Assembly: GCA_013359255.1 (NCBI GenBank)
Contig: JABWCF010000004.1
Location: 62,001-126,000, forward strand
Source: Flavobacteriales bacterium
GTDB lineage: Bacteria > Bacteroidota > Bacteroidia > Flavobacteriales_E > Vicingaceae
Direction: 5' to 3'
Length of the DNA: 64,000 nt
In this document: one piece after another, positions 25,901 to 33,363 of the stretch
How the letters are laid out: each line of letters starts with the position of its first letter
Numbering within the stretch: position 1 is the stretch's first letter
Program-made: the position numbers and the translations under genes
The notes under the pieces: model-generated
Database searches by the model: none
Told to the model about the DNA's origin: nothing
What the model saw: only the letters and a program-made list of their open reading frames with translations

Positions 25901-27325
25901 GTGTTAATGACCGCTTTTGTGGCCTCCCTTGGTTTTTTACCCATGGCATTAAGTAACGGTTCTGGAGCCGAAGTACAACGCCCCTTAGCCACTGTAGTTA
26001 TTGGCGGATTATTAATGGCTACTTTTTTAACCTTATTTGTGCTTCCTGTTTTGTATATTCTTTTTGAAAAAGGTTTTACTAAAAAAGTAAAGCCTTCGTT
26101 TCAAACACCGATAATTTTGCTTTTAGTATTTACTTCCCTTTTTGCAAAAAACAACGCTTCGGCCCAAACGCCAATTAATTTAAATGCGGCTATAGACTCT
26201 GCCATTGTAAATAATTTACTCCTAAAATCGGAAAGATTAAATGTGGAAGCTTCTGCAAAACTTAAAAAATCGGCATGGGATTTACCTCAAACAAGTGTTA
26301 ATGCCGAATATGGTCAGTTTAACAGCATTTATAACGACAATAAAATAGGTGTTACGCAAAATATTAAATTCCCCACGGTTTACCAAAAACAAAAAAAAAT
26401 ACTTAGCAACGAATGGAAAAATGCTCAGTTAAGTTTAGAAATAAGAAAACAAGAATTAAAAAAAGAGGTGAGTTTTACCTTTTTTAATATTCTTTATTTG
26501 CAACAACAACAAAACTTATTATTGGGTTTAGATAGTCTGTTTACAGGTTTTCTCAAAAAAGCAGAATTAAAACTCGCTAAAGGAGAAAGTAATCTTTTAG
26601 AAAAGAATTCAGCCATTTCGCAGCAAGGCCAGATAAAAATTCAGCTAATTCAAACCATGCAGGAACTGCAAAATGAATTACTAGAATTTAATGTGTTATT
26701 GCATTCCTCTCTTTTCTACACGCCCGATACTTCATTAAAAAAAATGCTTCCTCCTATTTATTCTGATTCAGGTTTTGTTAATACTAATCCTATCATTAAG
26801 CAATTAGAAGTAAAACACCAGCTAAGTATTTACAAAACAAAACTAGAAAAGAACCTGCTTTTACCAGAATTATTTGTTGGATATAACAATTTAAGCATAA
26901 CTGGTATGGGAGCAGACGATATCATTTACACTACTTCTAAAAGATTTCAGTTTATTCAGGCAGGAGTTGGAATACCTTTGTTTTTTGGCTCGCAAACGGC
27001 AAAAATAAAAGCCTTAAAAATTAACACGCAAATAGCCGAAAATAATCTCAATTCCGAAAAAGAGCAATTACAAATGCGACATCAAAAAGCCCTAAACGAA
27101 TACAAAGTACATTTAGAAAGTATTCTTTATTTCGAAAACATAGCCTTGCTTAGTGCACATCAAATGTCAGAAGCGGCACAAAAGCAATATTTAAGTGGAG
27201 AAATAAATTACCTAGAATGGATGATGCTTTTAAACCAAGCCATTTCGGTAAAATCAGATTATTTAAAAACATTAAACCAATACAATTACAGCATCATTGA
27301 ATTAAATTACATTACAAACAAATAA
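22964..27325 (+). CDS. czcA: CzcA-type heavy-metal RND pump fused to a TolC-family channel
   Basis: 1453 residues. Residues 1 to about 1040 form a full RND exporter: first span NKFIIGLFLMGLIGFGTYQL, DAVPDITNNQVQV, and TM4 motif LGALDFGLIIDGAVIIVES with D401, D407 and E414, equivalent to the proton-relay residues D402/D408/E415 of CzcA. That motif marks the Zn/Co/Ni (HME1) group rather than Cu/Ag CusA. After a signal-like hydrophobic stretch (IILLLVFTSLFAKNNASAQ, about 1047-1065) residues to 1453 match a TolC/CzcC outer-membrane factor (LNAAIDSAIVNNLLLKSERL, paired long helices). Such fusions occur in Bacteroidota. The internal signal-like segment may be cleaved to release the channel. The adaptor gene follows after 10 bp. 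Confidence 0.93.
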   Translation: MLDKIINFSVNNKFIIGLFLMGLIGFGTYQLTKLPIDAVPDITNNQVQVISVAPALGATDIERLITFPIELANSNIPGMHEIRSFSRFGLSIVTIVFDDDIDVYWARQQVAERLLQVQTELPDGVQSVSMGPVTTGLGEIYQYTLRAKEGYENKFSTTDLRTIQDWIVRRQLLGVKGVADVSSFGGKLKQYEIAVEPNKLKAFGITINDVFTALENNNQNTGGAYIEKGPTALFIKSEGLIGNEEDVKSIFIKNTSNGTPLLIRDVAEINIGHATRYGAITYNDQGEVAGAVVMMLKGENSNKVIENVKERIEVIKKTLPEGILLEPFLDRTKMVNNAISTVKTNLMEGALIVLFVLILFLGNFRAGFLVASIIPLAMLFAVIMMNLFGVSGNLMSLGALDFGLIIDGAVIIVESFLHNLRHHQSFSANTLLTNRQMDTEIKHSASKMMNSAVFGQIIILVVYLPIFFLEGIEGKMFKPMVQTVVFALLGAFILSLTYVPMMSALIMSKRISHKQTLSDQMMAFIEKHYERMLNRVLRFPKLVISSAFSLFIIAVFILSQLGGEFIPTLEEGDFAVETRVLTGSNLNTAVEKIKKAAHILLKDFPEVEQVVSKIGSGEIPTDPMPMEAADMMIILKHKSEWTSASTFPELSEKMGAALEAVPGITTGFQYPVQMRFNELMTGAKQDVVCKIFGENIDTLAYYAQQLGTLATSVEGSNSIYVEPVAGMPQITIRYKREAFSQYGLDIKEVNKVVNTGLAGQVAGSLYEDEKRFDIVVRLNRNQLNHVEDIKNLLIPTESGLQIPLYQIADVELNEGPNQIQREDAKRRIIVGFNVIGRDVQSIVEELKIKEKKNIKLPAGYYITYGGAFENLNAAKKRLSITVPISLLLIFILLYFAFQSVKHGLLIYSAIPLSAIGGVFALLLRGMPFSISAGIGFIALFGVAVLNGIVLIAEFNRLKNEGITDKKKIVLKGTKVRLRPVLMTAFVASLGFLPMALSNGSGAEVQRPLATVVIGGLLMATFLTLFVLPVLYILFEKGFTKKVKPSFQTPIILLLVFTSLFAKNNASAQTPINLNAAIDSAIVNNLLLKSERLNVEASAKLKKSAWDLPQTSVNAEYGQFNSIYNDNKIGVTQNIKFPTVYQKQKKILSNEWKNAQLSLEIRKQELKKEVSFTFFNILYLQQQQNLLLGLDSLFTGFLKKAELKLAKGESNLLEKNSAISQQGQIKIQLIQTMQELQNELLEFNVLLHSSLFYTPDTSLKKMLPPIYSDSGFVNTNPIIKQLEVKHQLSIYKTKLEKNLLLPELFVGYNNLSITGMGADDIIYTTSKRFQFIQAGVGIPLFFGSQTAKIKALKINTQIAENNLNSEKEQLQMRHQKALNEYKVHLESILYFENIALLSAHQMSEAAQKQYLSGEINYLEWMMLLNQAISVKSDYLKTLNQYNYSIIELNYITNK

Positions 27326-27335
27326 ATTATACCTC

Positions 27336-28460
27336 ATGAAAAATATCATCTTATGGGCAACAATACTCCTTATTTCAGTTTCTTGCTCCAACAACAATAA
27401 ATCAGAATCAGAGCAATCATCGCCTTCTGAATCTATCATTCAATTAAGTGATGAGCAGTTAAAAAACACATCGGTTGAAATTGGTATACCTGAAACGAAA
27501 ACCATTTTAACAACTTTAAAAGTAAACGGAACAATAGATGTGCCTCCGCAAAATATGATTTCTGTTAGCGTTCCAATGGGTGGATACCTTAAGTACACTC
27601 AATTGTTACCTGGTATGCATATTTATAAAGGCGAAGTAATTGCACTTATCGAAGACCAACAATACATTCAGTTGCAACAAGAATATTTAATGGCAGTTGA
27701 AAATTTAAAATTAAAAGAATTGGATTTTCTGCGTCAAAAAGAATTAAATGTAGAAAAAGCAAGTAGCGACAAAGTTTTACAGCAATCGCAAGCCGATTAT
27801 ATAAATCAGAAAATTGGAGTTAAATCACTAGAAGAAAAACTAAAACTCATAGGTATTAATCCTGAAAAGTTAAATGAAAATACTATTTCTAGAAGCATTT
27901 CAGTATTGTCGCCTATTGATGGATATGTTACTTCTGTAAATGTAAATATCGGAAAGTACGTGAACCCGTCCGATGTGCTTTTTGAACTAGTAAACCCCGA
28001 AGATATACATTTGAATTTAACGGTGTTCGAAAAAGATTTAGATCAACTTTTTATTGGACAAAAAGTAATGGCTTACACCAATCACCTGCCCAATAAAAAA
28101 TACGAATGTGATATTATTTTAATTGGCAAAAGTTTATCGAACGAACGAAATGTTGAAGTGCACTGCCACTTTAAAAGCTACGATAAAAATCTAATTCCAG
28201 GAATGTTTATAAATGCAGATATTGAACTAAAAACGCATCAGGCATTGGTGCTACCCAATGAAGCTATTGTTCGTTTCGAAAATAAAAGCTACGCTTTTTT
28301 AGCTGTAAATAAAAATACGTTCGAAATGATTGAGGTTTCAATAGGCAATTCTTATGAAGGATACACAGAAATAATGATAGAAGATAAATATTCTTCGAAA
28401 AATTTTGTAATTAAAGATGCTTACACTCTGTTAATGGCTATAAAAAACAAAGAAGAATAA
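27336..28460 (+). CDS. czcB: RND periplasmic adaptor lipoprotein (CzcB/HlyD type)
   Basis: 374 residues. Signal MKNIILWATILLISVSC gives lipid-anchored Cys17. There follow the barrel-sandwich/lipoyl half-motif (SVPMGGYLKYTQLLPGMHIY KG region), a helical hairpin (QLQQEYLMAVENLKLKELD ...), the second lipoyl half (SPIDGYVTSVNVNIGKYVNP) and a beta-barrel/membrane-proximal domain. This is the membrane-fusion protein that joins the RND pump to the outer-membrane channel. It lies 10 bp after the pump-channel fusion gene, completing a three-part efflux machine encoded by two genes. No terminator is evident downstream. Confidence 0.92.
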   Translation: MKNIILWATILLISVSCSNNNKSESEQSSPSESIIQLSDEQLKNTSVEIGIPETKTILTTLKVNGTIDVPPQNMISVSVPMGGYLKYTQLLPGMHIYKGEVIALIEDQQYIQLQQEYLMAVENLKLKELDFLRQKELNVEKASSDKVLQQSQADYINQKIGVKSLEEKLKLIGINPEKLNENTISRSISVLSPIDGYVTSVNVNIGKYVNPSDVLFELVNPEDIHLNLTVFEKDLDQLFIGQKVMAYTNHLPNKKYECDIILIGKSLSNERNVEVHCHFKSYDKNLIPGMFINADIELKTHQALVLPNEAIVRFENKSYAFLAVNKNTFEMIEVSIGNSYEGYTEIMIEDKYSSKNFVIKDAYTLLMAIKNKEE

Positions 28461-28463
28461 AAT

Positions 28464-28768
28464 TTACTTTAGAGCTTTAGCACTGTAACTGTACCCTGCA
28501 AAAATGCCTATGCCATTTTTAATATTTGAATAAATAATTACCGGCTCGACAAAGGGATTTCCCTGCGTTGCATCGTATTTATTTTTGGATATTTTTGCAA
28601 GTAATATTCCTTACTTAACGATACAAACAACAGGGTTATTGCAGCATATTCACTATGCTGAAATAAAAAATAATTTATATATAAATCAATTTCTGAGGTT
28701 TTTCCATTAATCAAATTGTCTTTAACAGACAACTCTATTCCTTTCGAAATAACTATTTTTGCAACACT
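28464..28768 (-). pseudogene. C-terminal remnant of a DUF4249-family lipoprotein gene, frameshifted
   Basis: This gap has no intact gene, but the minus strand keeps coding character in two frames. One frame (about 28768 down to 28590) reads ISKGIELSVKDNLINGKTSE ... LLFVSLSKEYYLQK. The other (about 28600 down to the stop at 28464) reads ISKNKYDATQGNPFVEPV, IIYSNIKNGIGIFAGYSYS and so on. Joined by a 1-nt shift in the A-rich stretch near 28590-28610, they reproduce the end of a DUF4249 protein, a Bacteroidota lipoprotein usually encoded next to a TonB receptor. A stop bounds the 5' side, so only the last ~100 codons survive. The family call is by recognition of the GNPFxEPV...NIxNGxGIFAGY ending. 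Confidence 0.7.
28754..28761 (+). promoter_or_regulatory. Promoter box TATTTTTG before the DUF493 gene
   Basis: Exact TAnnTTTG match 60 bp before the ATG at 28822. It overlaps the decayed DUF4249 sequence, so it could be coincidental. Confidence 0.35.
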
Positions 28769-28821
28769 TTAAATTCAAAATCTTTTAACAACAAGATACC
28801 ATTTTCTTTTAAATAAAAAAA

Positions 28822-29091
28822 ATGAACGAGATAAACTTTAACACTTTAAGGGAAAAATTAGAAAAACAAGAATGGCCTTCGGTGTATATGTTTAAATTTA
28901 TTATCGAATCCGGAAATAAAAATCTGGCATTGCTCGAAGCATTATTTAGTGAAACAAGCAAAATAAATTTAAAAGAATCGTCCAATGGAAAATACATTAG
29001 TTTAACGGCTACTGAACTTATGCTTAGTGCCAACGATGTAGTGGATGTTTATAAAAATGCTTCGAAAATTGAAGGGATCATTTCATTGTAA
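28822..29091 (+). CDS. DUF493 (YbeD-like) small protein
   Basis: 89 residues matching the DUF493/YbeD family in its Bacteroidota form: EKQEWPSVYMFKFIIES, a short variable loop, then SNGKYISLTATELMLSANDV and a closing YKNASKIEGIISL. The fold is an ACT-like alpha/beta sandwich, suggesting allosteric or binding function. No biochemical role is established for the family. It ends 7 bp before the WD40 gene and heads what looks like a three-gene operon. Confidence 0.85.
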   Translation: MNEINFNTLREKLEKQEWPSVYMFKFIIESGNKNLALLEALFSETSKINLKESSNGKYISLTATELMLSANDVVDVYKNASKIEGIISL

Positions 29092-29098
29092 CCCCATC

Positions 29099-30022
29099 AT
29101 GAAAACGGTAACCTCTCTATATATAAAACATTCCGGACATACCGGCCCCTTATACACGATAGCTAATGCTGATAAAGAAAATTTTATATTTTCGGGCGGA
29201 AGCGATAAAACAGTTGCCAAATGGAACTTGGATGTTTCGGAACCAGAGAATTTTTCTATAAAACTACAACACACCATCTACTCTATCCTTTACATCAAAG
29301 AAAGTAATCAACTTTGGATTGGGCAGTCTCAAGGCGGAATACATGTGGTTGATTTAGAAAATAAAAAAGAAATAAAATGGTTGCAATCACATACCAAAGG
29401 AGTGTTCGATTTACTTTATAATTCAAATAACCACACGGTCATTTCTTGTTCGGCCGATGGAACTCTTGCAATTTGGGATGCTGAAAATTTTTCACTTCTT
29501 TCTTTATTTCACCTTACTAAAGAGAAGGTAAGAAAAGCCTCTCTCTATTTAGAAAAAAATTTGCTAGCCGTAGCCTTAGGCAATGGAGATATTCGCCTGA
29601 TAGATATGGATAACTACAAAGAAGTGCACTCCTTTCATGCACATAACTTATCTGCAAACGTGGTAGTATTTCACCCTTCTTTTCCTTTGCTTATAAGCGG
29701 AGGAAGAGATGCTCATTTAAACATTTGGGATATAAAAAACAATTACAAAATTATAGACAGCATTCCTGCCCATAATTTTGCCATATATGATATTGCTTTT
29801 CATCCCTCGCTTCCTCTTTTTGCTACTGCAAGCAGAGACAAATCTATAAAAATATGGAGTGCCGAAAACGGAACTTTTCTTGAAAAAGTAGAAAGAAAAA
29901 CACATCAGGCACATACCCATTCTGTTAACAAAATTTTGTGGGTAAAATTTAAGGACTTACTTATTAGCACAGGTGATGATTCTGCTATTATTTCATGGAA
30001 TACTCAATTAATAAACCAATGA
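29099..30022 (+). CDS. WD40-repeat protein
   Basis: 307 residues forming about seven WD40 blades: HTGPLYTIANAD...FIFSGGSDKTVAKWNL, TKGVFDLLY...VISCSADGTLAIWDAE, SANVVVFHP...ISGGRDAHLNIWDIK, FAIYDIAFHP...ATASRDKSIKIWSAE and HSVNKILWV...STGDDSAIISWN. There is no signal peptide, so it is a cytoplasmic beta-propeller, presumably a protein-binding platform. An open frame extends 18 codons upstream into the DUF493 gene, but the ATG at 29099 begins the first blade cleanly. It overlaps the following lipoprotein gene by 4 bp (ATGA), indicating coupled translation. Confidence 0.88.
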   Translation: MKTVTSLYIKHSGHTGPLYTIANADKENFIFSGGSDKTVAKWNLDVSEPENFSIKLQHTIYSILYIKESNQLWIGQSQGGIHVVDLENKKEIKWLQSHTKGVFDLLYNSNNHTVISCSADGTLAIWDAENFSLLSLFHLTKEKVRKASLYLEKNLLAVALGNGDIRLIDMDNYKEVHSFHAHNLSANVVVFHPSFPLLISGGRDAHLNIWDIKNNYKIIDSIPAHNFAIYDIAFHPSLPLFATASRDKSIKIWSAENGTFLEKVERKTHQAHTHSVNKILWVKFKDLLISTGDDSAIISWNTQLINQ

Positions 30023-30507
30023 AGAATATTTTATTTGCTCTTGCATTTCTTTCTTTTATACTTGCTATTTCCTGCCAAAGTGAAAAAGCAAAGGCTACGA
30101 AATACCACGATTTTGTTGTTTTAACGGTAAATAAAGTTTTTGATGTGGTTACCCAAACCGAAGAAGTCTTTGAGCAAACCGATACGTTGTTGGTAGATAA
30201 ACAACTGATAACCCTTGAATTTTCACTAAACAAAGCCTTAACGGATTTAAATAAAACACCTGCATACCAAAACGACACAACCCTTATAGCAGCAGCTAAA
30301 GAATTGGTTTTTTATTACCAACATACGGTTATGCATCACTATCAAAATGCACTATCAAGAATGAAAGAAACTCAATCTACTTCAAAGAAAGACATGATTT
30401 TAGGTTTATCTATTTTTTCTACCTACAATAAAGAAGATAGTCTTAGTGCTGTATTCGAAGAAAAACTGACCCTCTTCAGAAAAAAATATATGAAAGAAGA
30501 AAAATAA
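30019..30507 (+). CDS. Small helical lipoprotein of unknown function
   Basis: 162 residues. Signal MKNILFALAFLSFILAISC makes Cys19 the lipidated residue. The mature part is strongly helical and looks like a four-helix bundle (FVVLTVNKVFDVVTQTEEVF; AAAKELVFYYQHTVMHHYQN; EEKLTLFRKKYMKEEK). No named domain was recognised. The start is the ATG of an ATGA overlap with the WD40 gene. An in-frame ATG eight codons earlier is less likely because it would put extra residues before the signal peptide. It converges with the flavoprotein gene (5-bp gap). Confidence 0.75.
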   Translation: MKNILFALAFLSFILAISCQSEKAKATKYHDFVVLTVNKVFDVVTQTEEVFEQTDTLLVDKQLITLEFSLNKALTDLNKTPAYQNDTTLIAAAKELVFYYQHTVMHHYQNALSRMKETQSTSKKDMILGLSIFSTYNKEDSLSAVFEEKLTLFRKKYMKEEK

Positions 30508-30512
30508 TTTAG

Positions 30513-31754
30513 TTATTCGTGTTTCATTCTTTCGGCTATAGATTCCGAGGCTATAAAAGCGGTTGTCCATGCGGCCTGAAAATTAAACCCTCCTGTTAAT
30601 CCATCAATATCAAGCACCTCTCCGGCAAAAAAAAGATTTCCTATTTTTTTACTTTCCATGGTTTTAAAATTTACTTCCTTAAGCGAAACTCCTCCGGCTG
30701 TAACAAACTCTTCTTTAAAAGTGGTTTTGCCACTTACCTCGTAATTATCATTGGTTAGTATTTCCGATAGTTTTTCTATTTCTTCTTTACAAAAATCTGC
30801 ATATTTTTTACTCTGAGGAATTGCCGCTTTAAGAGTTAAAAACATCCATAAACGGGCTGGAATATGAAAAGGATTAGTTGAGGAAATTGTTTTACCCGAC
30901 ATTTGTTTTTTAAATAACTTCAATTCATTGCTTGCATCTGTGCTTTTTTCCTCATTAAGCCAGTTTATTGAAAATATAAAACAGTATTTTTTTTCGGCAA
31001 GATAACGTGCAGCAATGGCCGACAATTTTAATACCACAGGACCACTTACTCCCCAGTGTGTAATTAACAGAGGGCCGGTTGAAACAAAAGGTGTGTCTTT
31101 TATTTGTAAACAAACTTCGGGCATACTTAAGCCCATTAATGAAGTAATTATGTTTTGCGGCAAATTAAAGGTAAACAGCGAAGGAACAGGATGTATTATT
31201 TGGTGCTGAAAATAATTAAGAAAAGAATAGGCAGATAGGTGAGGGTTGCCTCCGATAGCTAACAACAGGATGGTGCTTGAATAATTAATGCCCTGTTTTG
31301 TATTTAAAATAAATAAATTGTTTTCTTTTTTTATTTCTGTAATCTGAGTGTTAAGTTGTAGTTGTATTTTGTACTTTTCGGCTTGTTTTAAAAAGCAATC
31401 TATTATGGTTTGTGAAGAATTGCTTTTAGGAAAAACCCTTCCATCATCTTGTGCATAAAGTAACACTCCTTTTTGTAAAAACCAATTAATAGTATCGGCC
31501 GTATTAAACCTGTAAAATGCCGATAGCAACTCTTTTTGTCCTCTCGGATAAAATTCTATAAGCTCTTGAGGTTCGGTGCAAGTATTGGTAAGGTTACACC
31601 TTCCCCCTCCTGAAATTTTCACTTTGGAAAGCACCTGACTCGTTTTTTCAATAATGGCAACGCGAATGCCTAAATGTTTTTCGGCTGTATGAATAGCTGC
31701 AAAAAAACCGGCTGCTCCTCCGCCCACAATAATCAAGTCGAACCGATTGCGCAT
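30513..31754 (-). CDS. BaiN/HI0933-family FAD-dependent oxidoreductase
   Basis: 413 residues of the HI0933/YhiN flavoprotein family. N-terminal FAD motif DLIIVGGGAAGFFAAIHTAE, then KVKISGGGRCNLTN (a family signature), FPKSNSSQTIIDCF, and a C-terminal GNLFFAGEVLDIDGLTGGFNFQAAWTTA that closes the FAD site. Members bind FAD and probably reduce an unsaturated substrate. BaiN acts on bile-acid intermediates, but most members are uncharacterised. It lies 18 bp downstream of the biotin carboxylase gene on the same strand and may share its transcript. Confidence 0.9.
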   Translation of the reverse strand: MRNRFDLIIVGGGAAGFFAAIHTAEKHLGIRVAIIEKTSQVLSKVKISGGGRCNLTNTCTEPQELIEFYPRGQKELLSAFYRFNTADTINWFLQKGVLLYAQDDGRVFPKSNSSQTIIDCFLKQAEKYKIQLQLNTQITEIKKENNLFILNTKQGINYSSTILLLAIGGNPHLSAYSFLNYFQHQIIHPVPSLFTFNLPQNIITSLMGLSMPEVCLQIKDTPFVSTGPLLITHWGVSGPVVLKLSAIAARYLAEKKYCFIFSINWLNEEKSTDASNELKLFKKQMSGKTISSTNPFHIPARLWMFLTLKAAIPQSKKYADFCKEEIEKLSEILTNDNYEVSGKTTFKEEFVTAGGVSLKEVNFKTMESKKIGNLFFAGEVLDIDGLTGGFNFQAAWTTAFIASESIAERMKHE

Positions 31755-31772
31755 GGAATGAAGTATATAAAA

Positions 31773-33257
31773 CTAACTTCTATTTTTCTTCCAGTTGGAG
31801 GCGGTTGTAACATTTTCTTTATACTTCTTTTGCTTCACTGCTGCTTTTTCATTAAATAGTTTTGCAGTAAATAAAGAGGCTACCATCTCTTCCTCGGCAT
31901 TTTCGCACTCCAACAATTCCGGTTTAAAATACTTACTTACAAAATGAGTATCGAAATTTCCCTCCACAAAAGCCTCGTGCTGCAACGCAAATTTGCAGAA
32001 AGAAAGTGTGGTTTCTACTCCATTTATATGGTATTCTTCTATGGCCCTTACCATTCTTTGAATGGCCTCTGTGCGGTCTTTTCCGTGCGTAATCAACTTC
32101 GCAATCATTGGGTCATAGTAAATAGGAATATCCATTCCTTCTTCAAATCCGTCATCAACACGCACTCCCGGTCCTTTCGGAATCTTATATGTGCTTAATT
32201 TGCCAATGTCCGGTAAAAAATTATTTTTGGGGTCTTCGGCATAAACGCGTACTTCTATAGAATGTCCGTTTATTTTTAAATCGTTTTGAGTAAAACTCAA
32301 TTTTTCTCCGCGAGCTACTTTAATTTGTTCCTTTACTAAATCAATACCGGTAATCATTTCCGTAACAGGATGCTCAACCTGAAGGCGAGTATTCATTTCC
32401 AAAAAATAAAAATTTTTATCTTCATCAAGTAAAAATTCAACTGTGCCTGCTCCTACATAGTTGCACGAACGAGCCACATCTACCGCACATTTTCCCATTG
32501 CTTCGCGTATTTCAGGCGTAAGCACCGATGAAGGTGCTTCTTCTATTACTTTCTGATGCCTGCGTTGTATTGAACATTCCCTCTCAAACAAGTATAGAAT
32601 ATTTCCATGTGTATCAGCCAGCACTTGAATTTCTATGTGGCGAGGCGAACCCACGTAACGTTCTATAAATACCGATCCATCGCCAAAAGCCGACAGAGCT
32701 TCGCTAATGGCTCTGTTCATTTGTTCTTCTAATTCTTGTTCGGCTTCTACAATTCGCATTCCCTTTCCGCCACCACCTGCCGAAGCTTTTATAAGAATTG
32801 GAAAACCTACTGATTTTGCTACCTTTTTTGCCTCTTCCACATCGGATACAGCCCCTTCGGTACCGGGAACCATGGGTATATTAAATTTTTTGGCCGCTGC
32901 CTTGGCTGCAAGTTTGCTGCCCATGGTTTCCATCGCCTCTGGCGTGGGCCCTATAAAAATAAGACCGGAAGCCTTTACTTTTCTTGTAAATTCTGCATTT
33001 TCCGACAAAAATCCATACCCCGGATGTATCCCTTCTGCTCCGGATTTCTTTGCTGCTTCAATTATTTTTTCGCCTACCAAATAAGATTGGTTAGAGGGCG
33101 ATGCCCCAATGCATATGGCTTCATTGGCATATCGTACAAAAGGGGCATTGCGGTCCGCTTCCGAATAAACTGCCACGGTTTGTATTCCCATCTCTTTGCA
33201 ACTTCTCATTATTCGTAAGGCAATCTCTCCACGATTTGCTATTAGAATTTTTTTCAT
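31773..33257 (-). CDS. accC: Acyl-CoA carboxylase biotin carboxylase subunit (AccC-like)
   Basis: 494 residues. It carboxylates biotin on a carrier protein using ATP and bicarbonate. Domains: N-terminal MKKILIANRGEIALRIMRSC; ATP-grasp with KASAGGGGKGMRIVEAEQE; catalytic FLEMNTRLQVEHPVTEMITG; and the biotin carboxylase C-domain (SIEVRVYAEDP ... YDPMIAKLITHGKDR). About 45 residues follow the usual end at ~450, ending in a Lys-rich tail; this tail is common in Bacteroidota subunits that serve propionyl- or other acyl-CoA carboxylases. There is no biotin-carrier domain, and no carboxyltransferase gene in the window, so the acyl-CoA specificity is open. Confidence 0.93.
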   Translation of the reverse strand: MKKILIANRGEIALRIMRSCKEMGIQTVAVYSEADRNAPFVRYANEAICIGASPSNQSYLVGEKIIEAAKKSGAEGIHPGYGFLSENAEFTRKVKASGLIFIGPTPEAMETMGSKLAAKAAAKKFNIPMVPGTEGAVSDVEEAKKVAKSVGFPILIKASAGGGGKGMRIVEAEQELEEQMNRAISEALSAFGDGSVFIERYVGSPRHIEIQVLADTHGNILYLFERECSIQRRHQKVIEEAPSSVLTPEIREAMGKCAVDVARSCNYVGAGTVEFLLDEDKNFYFLEMNTRLQVEHPVTEMITGIDLVKEQIKVARGEKLSFTQNDLKINGHSIEVRVYAEDPKNNFLPDIGKLSTYKIPKGPGVRVDDGFEEGMDIPIYYDPMIAKLITHGKDRTEAIQRMVRAIEEYHINGVETTLSFCKFALQHEAFVEGNFDTHFVSKYFKPELLECENAEEEMVASLFTAKLFNEKAAVKQKKYKENVTTASNWKKNRS

Positions 33258-33363
33258 ATTGAAACTGTGATTATTAGTAATACTTTTATTCTTTTATAAA
33301 AAATAATTTGATAAATATAAACATTTCAATTACTTTCCACATTCAAAATTCGATATACCTGTT

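Noticed and set aside
28538-28732. 64-codon minus-strand open frame as an intact small gene
   Set aside because: Its sequence continues in another frame as a DUF4249 C-terminus, so it is part of a pseudogene.
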